The position numbers and the translations under genes were made by a program. Shown here piece by piece: positions 1-7,694 of a DNA stretch of 64,000 nt. The notes beneath the pieces were generated by a model. It saw nothing but the letters and a program-made list of their open reading frames with translations. It was not told where the DNA came from and did not search any database. Origin of the DNA: Halopolyspora algeriensis. GTDB lineage: Bacteria; Actinomycetota; Actinomycetes; Mycobacteriales; Pseudonocardiaceae. The DNA is taken from positions 62,001 to 126,000 of the forward strand of contig NZ_QPJC01000004.1 in assembly GCF_003337235.1 (NCBI RefSeq), read 5' to 3'. Numbering within the stretch: the first letter of the stretch is position 1; each line of letters opens with the position of its first letter.

Positions 1-2
1 CC

Positions 3-548
3 CGGGCCGCGCGCGACGCCGCCGCCGAAGCCGAGGCCGAGGCCGCCCGCCTCGAAGAGGAGATCGCTCGCCGCAAAGAGGCCATGGACGAGCAGATCGC
101 CGAGGTCGAACAGCAGTACAACAGGCTCAGCGGACAAGAACGGGCCGCGCTGGCAGGCAGCGGATCCACCGACGTGGGATCCATCGCCGGATCCGGTGCG
201 GCAGTCGCCGCCGTCAACGCCGCGCTGAGCAAGCAGGGATCCCCGTACGTCTGGGGCGCCAAAGGACCGAACCGGTTCGACTGTTCCGGACTGGTCCAGT
301 GGTCCTACGAGCAGGCCGGCGTCTCCCTGCCCGCTTCGACCAGGACCCAGATCAACGCGGGAAGGGCCGTCTCCGTTAGCGCGGTCAAACCCGGCGATGT
401 GGTCTTCTACTACGATTCGGCCAGTCACAACGGGATCTACATCGGCAACGGCAAGGTCGTGCACGCACCCACCACGGGACAGAACGTCAAGGTCGAGGGC
501 TACAAGGTGATCGGCGACATCCACTCCGTGCGGCGCATGGCCGGCTGA
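3..548 (+). CDS. NlpC/P60 (C40) peptidoglycan hydrolase, 3' part
   Basis: The 5' end lies left of the window; the frame is open from base 3. The visible N-terminal part is Ala/Glu/Arg-rich and looks like a coiled coil, followed by a short Gly/Ser linker and a C-terminal NlpC/P60 domain. Catalytic residues are visible: Cys in FDCSGLVQWSY, His in SHNGIYIG and a second His in VVHAP. Coiled coil plus C-terminal NlpC/P60 is the layout of RipA/CwlO-type D,L-endopeptidases, which cut stem peptides during division. A secretion signal would be on the missing N-terminus. A hairpin (CACTCG/CGAGTG, 575-597) follows the stop. Family certain, subfamily inferred. Confidence 0.9.
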   Translation, partial: RAARDAAAEAEAEAARLEEEIARRKEAMDEQIAEVEQQYNRLSGQERAALAGSGSTDVGSIAGSGAAVAAVNAALSKQGSPYVWGAKGPNRFDCSGLVQWSYEQAGVSLPASTRTQINAGRAVSVSAVKPGDVVFYYDSASHNGIYIGNGKVVHAPTTGQNVKVEGYKVIGDIHSVRRMAG

Positions 549-574
549 GCGTCCGGGAAGACCTCGGGCCGGAG

Positions 575-597
575 CACTCGTTCGCGTCCGGCGAGTG
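575..597 (+). terminator. Possible hairpin after the NlpC/P60 gene
   Basis: CACTCG and CGAGTG pair across an 11-base loop, 27 bases after the stop codon. There is no T-tract. Weak candidate only. Confidence 0.3.
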
Positions 598-703
598 AAC
601 GTGGCGGGCGAGCGGCCCCTCCGGCTCGTTGTGCCCGTCACGATCCGGTCATCACAACCGGCCTCCGAAGCCGGAGGAGACGCCTTTCGAGAAGGGGACA
701 TCC

Positions 704-1318
704 ATGGACGCCCACGACTGGGACGAACGCTACCGTGAGACCGCTCTGCTGTGGACCGCCGGCCCCAACCGGTGGGTCGAGCAGCACACCGCGGAGCTGC
801 CTCCCGGCCGCGCGCTCGACCTCGCCGCCGGCGAGGGGCGCAACGCACTCTGGTTGGCCGAGCGCGGGTGGCAGGTCACCGCCGTGGACTTCTCGGCAGT
901 GGGGATGGACAAGGCGCGGGAACTCGCCGAAAGCCGCGGCGGCGAGGCCGCGGGCCGGGTGCGGTGGGTGGTCGAAGACGTGCTGTCCCACACCCCCGGG
1001 GGACAGTACGACCTGGTCCTGGTCGTCTACCTGCACCTGCCCGCCGAGCAGCGGCGCACCGCACTGCAGCGCGCTGCCTCGGCCCTGGCACCCGGCGGCA
1101 CGCTGCTGGTGGTGGGCCACCACAGCGACAACCTCACCCACGGCGTCGGCGGGCCGCCGGATCCCGCGGTGCTCTACGACGAACACGACGTGCTGGCCGA
1201 CCTGAGCTCGTGGACGGAACTCACCACCGAAACCGCGGAAAAACGCGAACGAGCCGTGGCGGATCAGCCCCGCCCGGCGCTGGACGTCGTCGTCGAATTT
1301 CGGCGCGCCGCTTCCTGA
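704..1318 (+). CDS. Class I SAM-dependent methyltransferase
   Basis: A 204-aa protein starting at the ATG that follows GAAGGGG with normal spacing; an in-frame upstream start at 629 would add a non-conserved stretch. Motif I is LDLAAGEGRNALWLA, with the acidic residue ending strand 2 in VTAVDFS and motif IV-like DLVLVVYLHLP. This is the small TehB/UbiE-like fold often annotated as class I methyltransferase; the YLHLP segment is common in actinobacterial members. The substrate cannot be read from sequence. Its last 55 bases overlap the 3' end of the convergent membrane-protein gene. Confidence 0.85.
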   Translation: MDAHDWDERYRETALLWTAGPNRWVEQHTAELPPGRALDLAAGEGRNALWLAERGWQVTAVDFSAVGMDKARELAESRGGEAAGRVRWVVEDVLSHTPGGQYDLVLVVYLHLPAEQRRTALQRAASALAPGGTLLVVGHHSDNLTHGVGGPPDPAVLYDEHDVLADLSSWTELTTETAEKRERAVADQPRPALDVVVEFRRAAS

Positions 1319-1815
1319 CCTCCCTGCCCCGCATCGGCACGCGGCGGGAAGCCGAGACGTGCACGCAGGGATGTTCCGGGAACCGGACAGCTTTCGACGT
1401 TGCGCAACCGGCTACGCAGCGCGAGAGCGAGCAGCACCAGGGAGAGCACCGCGAGCACCGGCTGCAACGGCTGGAACCAGGCCACGGCTCCGTGCACGCC
1501 CAGCGCCGTCACCACGAGCACATTGCAGGTCGGGCAGGCGACGGCGAACCAGGCCAGCGCTCCTCCCACCAGACTGCGCCGCTGATGCCGCTGCCCGGCA
1601 GCGGCTTCCTGCCCACGCGGGGCCACGTAGGTGGCGACGAGCAACCCGAGCAGAACCGCCGAGGAGATCCACGCGGGATAGGCCCACCACGGTGCGGGAA
1701 CCATCCGCACGAAGACCGGATTGTCGATGATCGCGGTGGCGAAGCCCATCACCAGGACGATGAGCACGGCCGAACCGGCCGCGGCGCACCACTGCCGTGC
1801 TGTCCATCGACGCAT
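1264..1815 (-). CDS. Four-helix membrane protein with CPTCN motif
   Basis: 183 aa with four hydrophobic segments near residues 14-32, 43-65, 81-106 and 110-133. The third carries a CPTCN dithiol motif, suggesting metal or redox chemistry in the membrane (inference). The C-terminal ~45 residues are polar. I recognise the type as a conserved actinobacterial membrane protein but know no function. The gene is convergent with the methyltransferase and overlaps its 3' end by 55 bases. Upstream it has a TATACT -10-like hexamer overlapped by a perfect dyad (separate entry), so a dedicated repressor is likely. Confidence 0.7.
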   Translation of the reverse strand: MRRWTARQWCAAAGSAVLIVLVMGFATAIIDNPVFVRMVPAPWWAYPAWISSAVLLGLLVATYVAPRGQEAAAGQRHQRRSLVGGALAWFAVACPTCNVLVVTALGVHGAVAWFQPLQPVLAVLSLVLLALALRSRLRNVESCPVPGTSLRARLGFPPRADAGQGGQEAARRNSTTTSSAGRG

Positions 1816-1869
1816 GGCCGGTCTCCCCTTTCGCGTGCGACGGCTCCCACCGTCAGCGGGACGTCAATC

Positions 1870-1886
1870 TACTACCCATCGTAGTA
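1870..1886 (-). promoter_or_regulatory. Dyad operator over a -10 box, upstream of the CPTCN protein
   Basis: TACTACCCATCGTAGTA is a perfect inverted repeat (6-base arms, 5-base spacer). On the minus strand it overlaps TATACT (1888-1883), a good -10 hexamer for the membrane-protein gene starting at 1815. TAC...GTA arms are typical of BlaI/CopY-type winged-helix repressors, though the regulator is not in this window. The rest of the 288-base gap to 2103 shows nothing else I can name. Confidence 0.5.
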
Positions 1887-2103
1887 TATCGGGAATCGCG
1901 GGCGGTCCTGCACGGCTCGCAAGCGACCACCGCGATGTCGGCGCCCCGCCGAATGCGGAACGGTCACCTCTCCTGGGGGACACGGACTCCCCGATCTCCA
2001 CAGCCGGGTACGTCGAGATCGTAGAGTGGAGACAGGGACGACACCGTCACCACCACGTCCGGTCGGCGCGTCCGACCGGACTCGACACGCGGAGGAGCCG
2101 ACC

Positions 2104-2370
2104 ATGATCGGATTCATCATCGCGGGCCTGGTCATCGGCGCCCTGGCGCGCCTGGTCAAACCCGGCAAACAGAACCTCGGCATCCTCGCCACCCTGCTGC
2201 TGGGGCTGGTCGGTTCGGTGATCGGGGGTGTGGTCGCGAGTCTGCTGGGCACCGGGGGCATCTTCGAACTCAACGTCCTCGGCTTCGTCGTCGCCGTCGT
2301 CGCCGCGGTCGCGCTGATCGGCACCGCCGAAAGCATCACCGGTTCGCGCCGCAAGAAGTTGCGCCAATAA
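2104..2370 (+). CDS. GlsB/YeaQ/YmgE-family stress-response membrane protein
   Basis: 88 aa, starting at the ATG preceded by GGAGGAG (2091-2097). Three hydrophobic helices and the family signature GFIIAGLVIGALARLVKPG, then a Gly-rich LLLGLVGSVIGGVVAS segment and a basic tail. This is the transglycosylase-associated/GlsB family, small inner-membrane proteins linked to envelope and general stress in many bacteria; the biochemical role is unknown. It is alone, with no obvious operon partner. Confidence 0.88.
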   Translation: MIGFIIAGLVIGALARLVKPGKQNLGILATLLLGLVGSVIGGVVASLLGTGGIFELNVLGFVVAVVAAVALIGTAESITGSRRKKLRQ

Positions 2371-2580
2371 AGAGGGTCCACGGGCCGGCTTGGGTAGCGG
2401 TGCGGGTGGCTGAAGGCGGCTGACGCCGCTTGCCGAAGCGACCGCACACATCCGGCCAGCCGGCCCCGATCCGCGCGACCACTGAGCAATGTGAGAAACC
2501 TCTCGCGTTGACGATCTTCGCCCGCTAGAGTTCCGTGCCGTTCCCCGTGTGGCCGTGGCACCGACTCGAAGGGCTTCGTC

Positions 2581-3960
2581 ATGGGAGGATTCCTCGCCCG
2601 CTCACGCATCATCGCCCCACCCGACTGGAGTCGATGGCTGGTACCGCCCGCGGCGCTGGCGGTGCACCTGTCCATCGGCCAGGTCTACGCCTGGAGCGTG
2701 TTCAAGTCTCCCCTGGAGACCGAGATGGGCCTGTCCGGAACGGCGAGTGCGCTGCCGTTCCAACTGGGCATCGTCATGCTGGGGCTGTCCGCGGCGTTCG
2801 GGGGCACACTGGTCGAGCGCAACGGTCCACGCTGGGCGATGTTCGTGGCCACCGTATGCTTCTCGGCCGGGTTTCTCGTCTCCTCGCTCGGAGTGGCGCT
2901 GGGCCAGTACTGGCTGGTGGTGCTCGGCTACGGCGTGGTCGGCGGCATCGGACTGGGCATCGGCTACATCTCCCCGGTGTCGACCCTGATGAAGTGGTTC
3001 CCGGACCGCCCCGGCATGGCCACCGGGATCGCCATCATGGGGTTCGGCGGTGGTGCGCTGATCGCCTCACCCTGGTCGGCCGGGATGCTGGAGGCGTTCG
3101 GCGACGGGCGCGCAGCCATCGCGCAATCCTTCCTCGTGCACGGCCTGGTCTACGCGGTGTTCATGTCGCTGGGCACCGTCCTGGTCCGGGTGCCTCCGGA
3201 AGGGTGGCGTCCGCGCGGCTGGGAACCGACGAATTCCTCGGCCGCATCCATGATCACGACGGCGAACGTCTCGGCACGCAACGCGCTGCGTACCCCGCAG
3301 TTCTGGCTGCTGTGGGTCGTCCTGTGCCTGAACGTCACGGCGGGCATCGCCATCCTGGAGAAGGCCGCTCCGATGATCCGGGATTTCTTCGCGGGCACCG
3401 CGACACCGGTGGCGGCGGGAGCCGCAGCGGGCTTCGTCGCACTGCTGTCGCTGGCGAACATGACCGGGCGGTTCGTGTGGTCGTCCACCTCGGATGTGGT
3501 GGGACGCAAGAACATCTACCGCCTCTACCTCGGAGTCGGTGCCCTGCTCTACCTGGTGATCGCGCTGGCCGGTGACACGTCGGTGCCGGTGTTCGTGCTC
3601 AGCGCGATGCTCATCATCTCCTTCTACGGCGGAGGGTTCTCGACGATCCCGGCCTACCTGAAGGACCTGTTCGGCACTTACCAGGTCGGCGCCATCCACG
3701 GGCGGCTGCTCACCGCCTGGTCCGCGGCCGGGATTCTCGGGCCCCTGGTGGTCAACGCGATCGCGGACGCACAGGAACGGGCAGGAGCATCCGGGCCGCA
3801 GCTGTACGCCCTGTCGCTGTACATCATGATCGGGCTGCTGCTGGTCGGCTTCACGGCCAACGAGCTGGTACGCCCGGTGCATCCGAAGTATCACGAGCCT
3901 GCCGTCGAGGCGGACTCCGAGAGCACCGCCGACTCCGGGACGAGGGGAGTGCAGCGATGA
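2581..3960 (+). CDS. OFA-family MFS transporter (oxalate/formate antiporter type)
   Basis: 459 aa, about twelve hydrophobic helices. The N-terminal segment LSIGQVYAWSVFKSPLE and the GIGLGIGYISPVSTLMKWFP motif are characteristic of the OFA branch of the major facilitator superfamily, which includes oxalate:formate antiporters and monocarboxylate carriers. The start ATG has GAAGGG seven bases upstream. The stop codon overlaps the start of a 42-aa membrane peptide, as is usual for this family in actinobacteria. The actual substrate is not evident; a carboxylate is the best guess. Confidence 0.88.
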   Translation: MGGFLARSRIIAPPDWSRWLVPPAALAVHLSIGQVYAWSVFKSPLETEMGLSGTASALPFQLGIVMLGLSAAFGGTLVERNGPRWAMFVATVCFSAGFLVSSLGVALGQYWLVVLGYGVVGGIGLGIGYISPVSTLMKWFPDRPGMATGIAIMGFGGGALIASPWSAGMLEAFGDGRAAIAQSFLVHGLVYAVFMSLGTVLVRVPPEGWRPRGWEPTNSSAASMITTANVSARNALRTPQFWLLWVVLCLNVTAGIAILEKAAPMIRDFFAGTATPVAAGAAAGFVALLSLANMTGRFVWSSTSDVVGRKNIYRLYLGVGALLYLVIALAGDTSVPVFVLSAMLIISFYGGGFSTIPAYLKDLFGTYQVGAIHGRLLTAWSAAGILGPLVVNAIADAQERAGASGPQLYALSLYIMIGLLLVGFTANELVRPVHPKYHEPAVEADSESTADSGTRGVQR

Positions 3961-4085
3961 CCGTGCACGAAGCGAGCGGACGCCGGAAGGCCCTGCTGGT
4001 GTTCGGCTGGGCGTGGGTGGGTCTGCCGTTCGCCTACGGCGTCTACGCACTGATCCAGAAGGTCACTCTGCTGTTCGCAGGGTAG
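3957..4085 (+). CDS. OFA transporter small subunit (42 aa)
   Basis: Starts in an ATGA overlap with the OFA transporter stop and encodes 42 aa: a short polar N-terminus (MTVHEASGRRK), then one hydrophobic helix containing FGWAWVGLPFAYGVYALI. Peptides of this size and motif, translationally coupled to OFA-type MFS carriers, are annotated elsewhere as a transporter small subunit. It probably sits in the membrane with the carrier; whether it is required for transport is unknown. The reading frame and coupling are directly visible. Confidence 0.8.
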   Translation: MTVHEASGRRKALLVFGWAWVGLPFAYGVYALIQKVTLLFAG

Positions 4086-4121
4086 GGACCGCCGCCCCCT
4101 CGTGCTCGGCGCAGCGGTCCC
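4085..4121. terminator. Bidirectional terminator hairpin between convergent transporters
   Basis: GGGACCGC (4085-4092) and GCGGTCCC (4114-4121) form a perfect 8-bp stem in the short gap between the OFA small subunit and the convergent MHS transporter. The loop is 21 bases with no long T-run, typical of actinobacterial terminators. Confidence 0.6.
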
Positions 4122-4155
4122 GCCTGTCTTCTTCGACTCGGCTGGTTTCGGCGAC

Positions 4156-5523
4156 TCAGACCGGCACCGAAACAGGTTCCGAGGGCGTTTCGTCCTGCTT
4201 CTTGCCGAGTTCGGCGGTGGGAACCTTGTAGGTCTCCCGGCCCGAGGCCACCGCGATCACGTTGACCAGGCACAGGACCGCGACGAACAGCGAGACGCCG
4301 AGCCAGCTGTCCTGGCCGGTCCCTGCCGCCCAGACCGCGATGCTGGGCATGAAACCGGCGATCGCGAAACCGATCTGCGTGCCGATCGCCATTCCCGACA
4401 GGCGAACGCCGGTGGGGAACATCTCGCCGTAGAAGGAGGGCCAGATCCCGTTCGTCGCGCTGTAGACGACACCGAACATGAGGATGCCGGAGACGAGGAT
4501 CAGCGGGTAGTTGCCCACAGAGATCGACCACAGGTAGGCGAACATCAGCGCGGCGCTGCCCAGCGATCCGGTGATGAACACCGGCTTGCGCCCGATCCGG
4601 TCGGCCAGCTTGGCGCACAGCGGGATCGCCGCCAGCGCCGCGGTGTTGGCCAGGACACCCACCCACAGCATGAACGTGCGGTCCAGGCCGACGGTGTTGA
4701 CCGCGTAGTTCAGGGCGAACACGGTGAAGATCGTGCTCACCGAGGCGATGACGGCGGCGACGATGATGCGAAGCACCGCGGTCCAGTGGTCGCGGAACAG
4801 CACGGCCATCGGCAGCCGGGTCCGGGTCGCCTCGTTGTTCGAGACCTCTTCCTGGAACACCGGTGTCTCGTCCAGGGTGCGCCGGATGAGGAAACCGACC
4901 AGCACGACCACGGCACTGATCCAGAACGGGATCCGCCATCCCCAGGCGAGCAACTGCTGTTCGGGCAGTGCCGCAATGGGCAGGAAGACCGCCGTGGCGA
5001 TGATCTGCCCTCCCTGGGTCCCGCTGAGGGTGAAGCTCGTGTAGTAGGCGCGCTTGTCCTCCGGCGAGTGCTCGAGGCTCATCGAGTTCGCGCCGGCCTG
5101 CTCACCGGCTGCCGACAGTCCCTGCAGCAGCCGCAACACCACCAGCGCGACGGGCGCCAGGATTCCGATGTCCTGATAGGTCGGCAGGCACCCGACCAGG
5201 AACGTCGACAGCCCCATCAACATCAGTGTGAAGATCAGGACCTTTTTCCGGCCCATCCTGTCCCCGACGTGGCCCAGGAGGAACGCCCCGACAGGGCGCG
5301 CCACGTAGCCGACCCCGAAGGTCGCCAGCGCCAGCAGCGTGCCGGTCGTCGGGTCCGCCGCCGGGAAGAAGATCTTGCGGAAGACCAGAGCAGCGGCAGT
5401 GCCGTAGATGAAGAAGTCGTAGTACTCGAGTGCGCTGCCGACCCAGGCAGCGAGCGCGGCTCTGCGGGGTTTGCCCTGTTCGGCGATGCGTGTCGCCGTA
5501 GGGCCGGGCGGGTGCTTGGTCAC
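4156..5523 (-). CDS. MHS-family MFS transporter, probably shikimate/quinate uptake
   Basis: 455 aa with about twelve membrane helices. SALEYYDFFIYGTAAAL near the N-terminus, RPVGAFLLGHVGDRMGRKK in the first cytoplasmic loop and LRLLQGLSAAGEQ are signatures of the metabolite:H+ symporter family (ShiA, KgtP, ProP). The GTG start has AGGAG at normal spacing. Beyond it lies a TetR-operator-like palindrome (5716-5731), then the TetR gene and the shikimate dehydrogenase/dehydroshikimate dehydratase genes. Uptake of shikimate, quinate or dehydroshikimate is therefore likely (inference from context). Confidence 0.85.
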   Translation of the reverse strand: MTKHPPGPTATRIAEQGKPRRAALAAWVGSALEYYDFFIYGTAAALVFRKIFFPAADPTTGTLLALATFGVGYVARPVGAFLLGHVGDRMGRKKVLIFTLMLMGLSTFLVGCLPTYQDIGILAPVALVVLRLLQGLSAAGEQAGANSMSLEHSPEDKRAYYTSFTLSGTQGGQIIATAVFLPIAALPEQQLLAWGWRIPFWISAVVVLVGFLIRRTLDETPVFQEEVSNNEATRTRLPMAVLFRDHWTAVLRIIVAAVIASVSTIFTVFALNYAVNTVGLDRTFMLWVGVLANTAALAAIPLCAKLADRIGRKPVFITGSLGSAALMFAYLWSISVGNYPLILVSGILMFGVVYSATNGIWPSFYGEMFPTGVRLSGMAIGTQIGFAIAGFMPSIAVWAAGTGQDSWLGVSLFVAVLCLVNVIAVASGRETYKVPTAELGKKQDETPSEPVSVPV

Positions 5524-5715
5524 GTGTGCTCCTGTAGTCGGTGCCGTCGCTGGGCAGCAGTGGACCGTGGTGGCGATCCGGCCACCTCCTGGGTAGGGGC
5601 CCGGTCACATGGCTCGGGCACTGTCGAGCCCGGCTCGTAGCGACCATGGCGGCTTGCTCACGCGGATGTTTTCCGCTCGGAGTGCCGCAGTCGCCGATTC
5701 CGGTGACAAACTATG

Positions 5716-5731
5716 TATGAACCGGTTAGTT
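5716..5731. promoter_or_regulatory. TetR-operator-like palindrome, transporter side
   Basis: TATGAACCGGTTAGTT matches a symmetric AACTAACCGGTTAGTT pattern at 13 of 16 positions, with the AACCGGTT core perfect. It lies in the 254-base gap between the TetR gene and the MHS transporter, about 190 bases upstream of the transporter start. A related site is at 6590-6605. Likely bound by the local TetR protein (inference). Confidence 0.5.
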
Positions 5732-5777
5732 AATTCACGGATCCTGAAGCGCCTTTCGCGCGCTGTCAAGAGCGGCC

Positions 5778-6461
5778 CTACCTGCCTCGGCAAGCGGTCA
5801 GGTACTCCAGGACCATATCGCCGAGCATCGTGCGGTAGTGGTCACGGTGTGTCGGGTCCAGCATGTCCCGATCGAAGATCGCGTTGAAGGTGTGCCGGTT
5901 GGCGGTGCGGAAGACGCAGAACGCACTGATCATCATGTGCACGTCGAGAGCGTCGGCATCGTCCCGGAAGTCACCGTCCGCACGCCCCCGCTCGAGAATG
6001 CGTGTCAGCACGTCCAGCGCCGGGTTCGCCAGACCCGGCAGGCTCTCCGACTTCGCGATGTGCTTGGCGCCGTGGATGTTTTCGATGCTGACCAGCCGGA
6101 TGAAGTCCGGGTGCGACTCGTGGTGGTCGAAGGTCAGCTCGGCCAGCCGCCGGATGGCCTCGACCGGCTGCAGGTGCTCGATGTCGAGTTCCTGCTCGGT
6201 CGAGCGGATCGTCGCGTAAGCCCGCTCCAGCGCCGCGAGATAGAGCTGCTCCTTGCTGCCGAAGTAGTAGTAGATCATCCGCTTCGTCGTGCGCGTCTTG
6301 GCGGCGATCTCGTCCACTCGGGCACCGGCGTAGCCCTGCTCGGAGAACTCGCGGGTGGCGACGTCGAGGATCTCGACACGGGTCCGGTCGGGATCGCGTT
6401 GCCGCTCCGCGCCGGGCGATGAGGGATCGGCCGGCGGGTTGTCGGACAGTGGTGCGGCCAC
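5778..6461 (-). CDS. TetR-family regulator of the quinate/shikimate cluster
   Basis: 227 aa from a GTG start preceded by AAAGGGGG; a longer frame to 6560 is open but adds non-conserved residues. The N-terminal helix-turn-helix reads FSEQGYAGARVDEIAAKTRT followed by TKRMIYYYFGSKEQLY, the standard TetR recognition region. The C-terminal ligand domain starts near residue 85. It sits between the MHS transporter and the divergently read shikimate dehydrogenase gene, with palindromes on both sides. Repression of both flanks with relief by an aromatic pathway intermediate is the natural model (inference). Confidence 0.88.
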   Translation of the reverse strand: MAAPLSDNPPADPSSPGAERQRDPDRTRVEILDVATREFSEQGYAGARVDEIAAKTRTTKRMIYYYFGSKEQLYLAALERAYATIRSTEQELDIEHLQPVEAIRRLAELTFDHHESHPDFIRLVSIENIHGAKHIAKSESLPGLANPALDVLTRILERGRADGDFRDDADALDVHMMISAFCVFRTANRHTFNAIFDRDMLDPTHRDHYRTMLGDMVLEYLTACRGR

Positions 6462-6782
6462 CGGTCCCCCTTTCGCGCGGGTCCTGAGTCCTCCCAACCC
6501 TAAGTGGCCTCCGCCCCTTGTCCCCACCACCCGGCACATCACGAGCCGAGCGGTGCTCATCGCACATCGGCATCAGAGCACCTGTAATGAACTATCTGGT
6601 ACGTTCACGGTAATCACTTCGGGAGGAGAGGCCGTGCCCCTGATCACATTCGAGCCCAGCTCACTCGCTCCGGCCGGATGCCGTCCCGACTCGTTCCGGA
6701 CGGCTCACACGGTTCCCAGCCGTCCTATCGCCGAACCGGCTTCCCGGCGGCAGGACGCGACGAGCCGGGGCACGGTGTCGGC
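6462..6782. other. 321-base divergent regulatory region, TetR / shikimate dehydrogenase
   Basis: This gap separates the TetR start from the divergent dehydrogenase start. It holds the palindrome at 6590-6605. The dehydrogenase frame is open back to 6678, but that stretch reads as non-conserved low-complexity sequence. No other gene or RNA is apparent. Confidence 0.5.
6590..6605. promoter_or_regulatory. TetR-operator-like palindrome, enzyme side
   Basis: AACTATCTGGTACGTT matches AACTAACCGGTTAGTT at 12 of 16 positions and lies between the divergent TetR and dehydrogenase genes. It shares half-site sequence with 5716-5731, so both are likely targets of one regulator. TGAAC/GTTCA arms extend it by one base on each side. 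Confidence 0.5.
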
Positions 6783-7694
6783 ATGAGCGACAAGAGCAGC
6801 TACCTCATCGGCTTGGTCGGCTCGGGAATCGGCCCGTCCCTGACGCCGCCCCTGCACGAGCGGGAGGCCGACGCGCTGGGCATGCGCTACCTGTACCGCC
6901 GCCTGGATCTCGACGAGCTCGAGCAGCCGGCCACCGCGATCGGCGACATCCTGACCGCCTCCCGGTTGACCGGGTACGACGGCCTCAACGTCACGCACCC
7001 GTGCAAGCAACTCGCCCTCGAGCATCTCGACGAACTCTCCCCGGATGCCGCGGCCCTGAACGCGGTCAACACCGTCGTGTTCACCGCGGGCAAAGCCGTC
7101 GGCCACAACACCGACTGGTCGGGCTTCGCACGCAACCTCGACCGGGGGCTGTCGGAGGCTCCGCTGGACCGCGTGGTGCTGCTCGGTGCCGGTGGTGCGG
7201 GCGCCGCCGTCGCCCATGCCCTGCTCACCCTCGGCGCCGGATCGGTCCGCATTCTCGACGTCGACCAGCACCGCAGCGCGGCCCTCGCGGCAGCGATGGG
7301 CGCGTACTTCGGCACCGACCGTGTCACCACCGGCCGGCTGGACGGCGGCGGCGAGGAGTTGGCCGCCGCACTCGGTGACGCCGACGGCCTGGTCCACGCC
7401 ACTCCCACCGGCATGGCCGCCCACCCCGGCCTGCCGGTTCCGGCCGAACTGCTCCGGCCCGAAATGTGGGTGGCCGACGTCGTCTACCGCCCCCTGAACA
7501 CCGAACTCGTACGTACGGCACGCGCTCGGGGCTGCCGCGTCCTCGACGGCGGCGGGATGGCGGTCTTCCAGGCCGCCGATGCTTTCCGCCTGTTCACCGG
7601 CACCGACCCCGACGCGGACCGGATGCTGGGCCACTTCGCGATGCTCGCCGAAGCCGAAGCGGCAGGAGGTCTGGAGGATCATGCCGACCGTTGA
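6783..7694 (+). CDS. Shikimate/quinate dehydrogenase, NAD-type
   Basis: 303 aa of the AroE/YdiB family. The substrate-binding half has LVGSGIGPSLTPPLHE and GLNVTHPCKQ (catalytic Lys) and GHNTDWSGF (catalytic Asp). The Rossmann half has LLGAGGAGAAVAHAL. Strand 2 ends in ILDVDQHRS, with Asp where NADP enzymes have an Asn-Arg-Thr/Ser motif. This predicts NAD use and a catabolic role, as in the Corynebacterium QsuD enzyme. The 3' end overlaps the dehydratase start by 14 bases, so the two are co-translated. Reaction: quinate to dehydroquinate and/or shikimate to dehydroshikimate. Confidence 0.87.
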   Translation: MSDKSSYLIGLVGSGIGPSLTPPLHEREADALGMRYLYRRLDLDELEQPATAIGDILTASRLTGYDGLNVTHPCKQLALEHLDELSPDAAALNAVNTVVFTAGKAVGHNTDWSGFARNLDRGLSEAPLDRVVLLGAGGAGAAVAHALLTLGAGSVRILDVDQHRSAALAAAMGAYFGTDRVTTGRLDGGGEELAAALGDADGLVHATPTGMAAHPGLPVPAELLRPEMWVADVVYRPLNTELVRTARARGCRVLDGGGMAVFQAADAFRLFTGTDPDADRMLGHFAMLAEAEAAGGLEDHADR

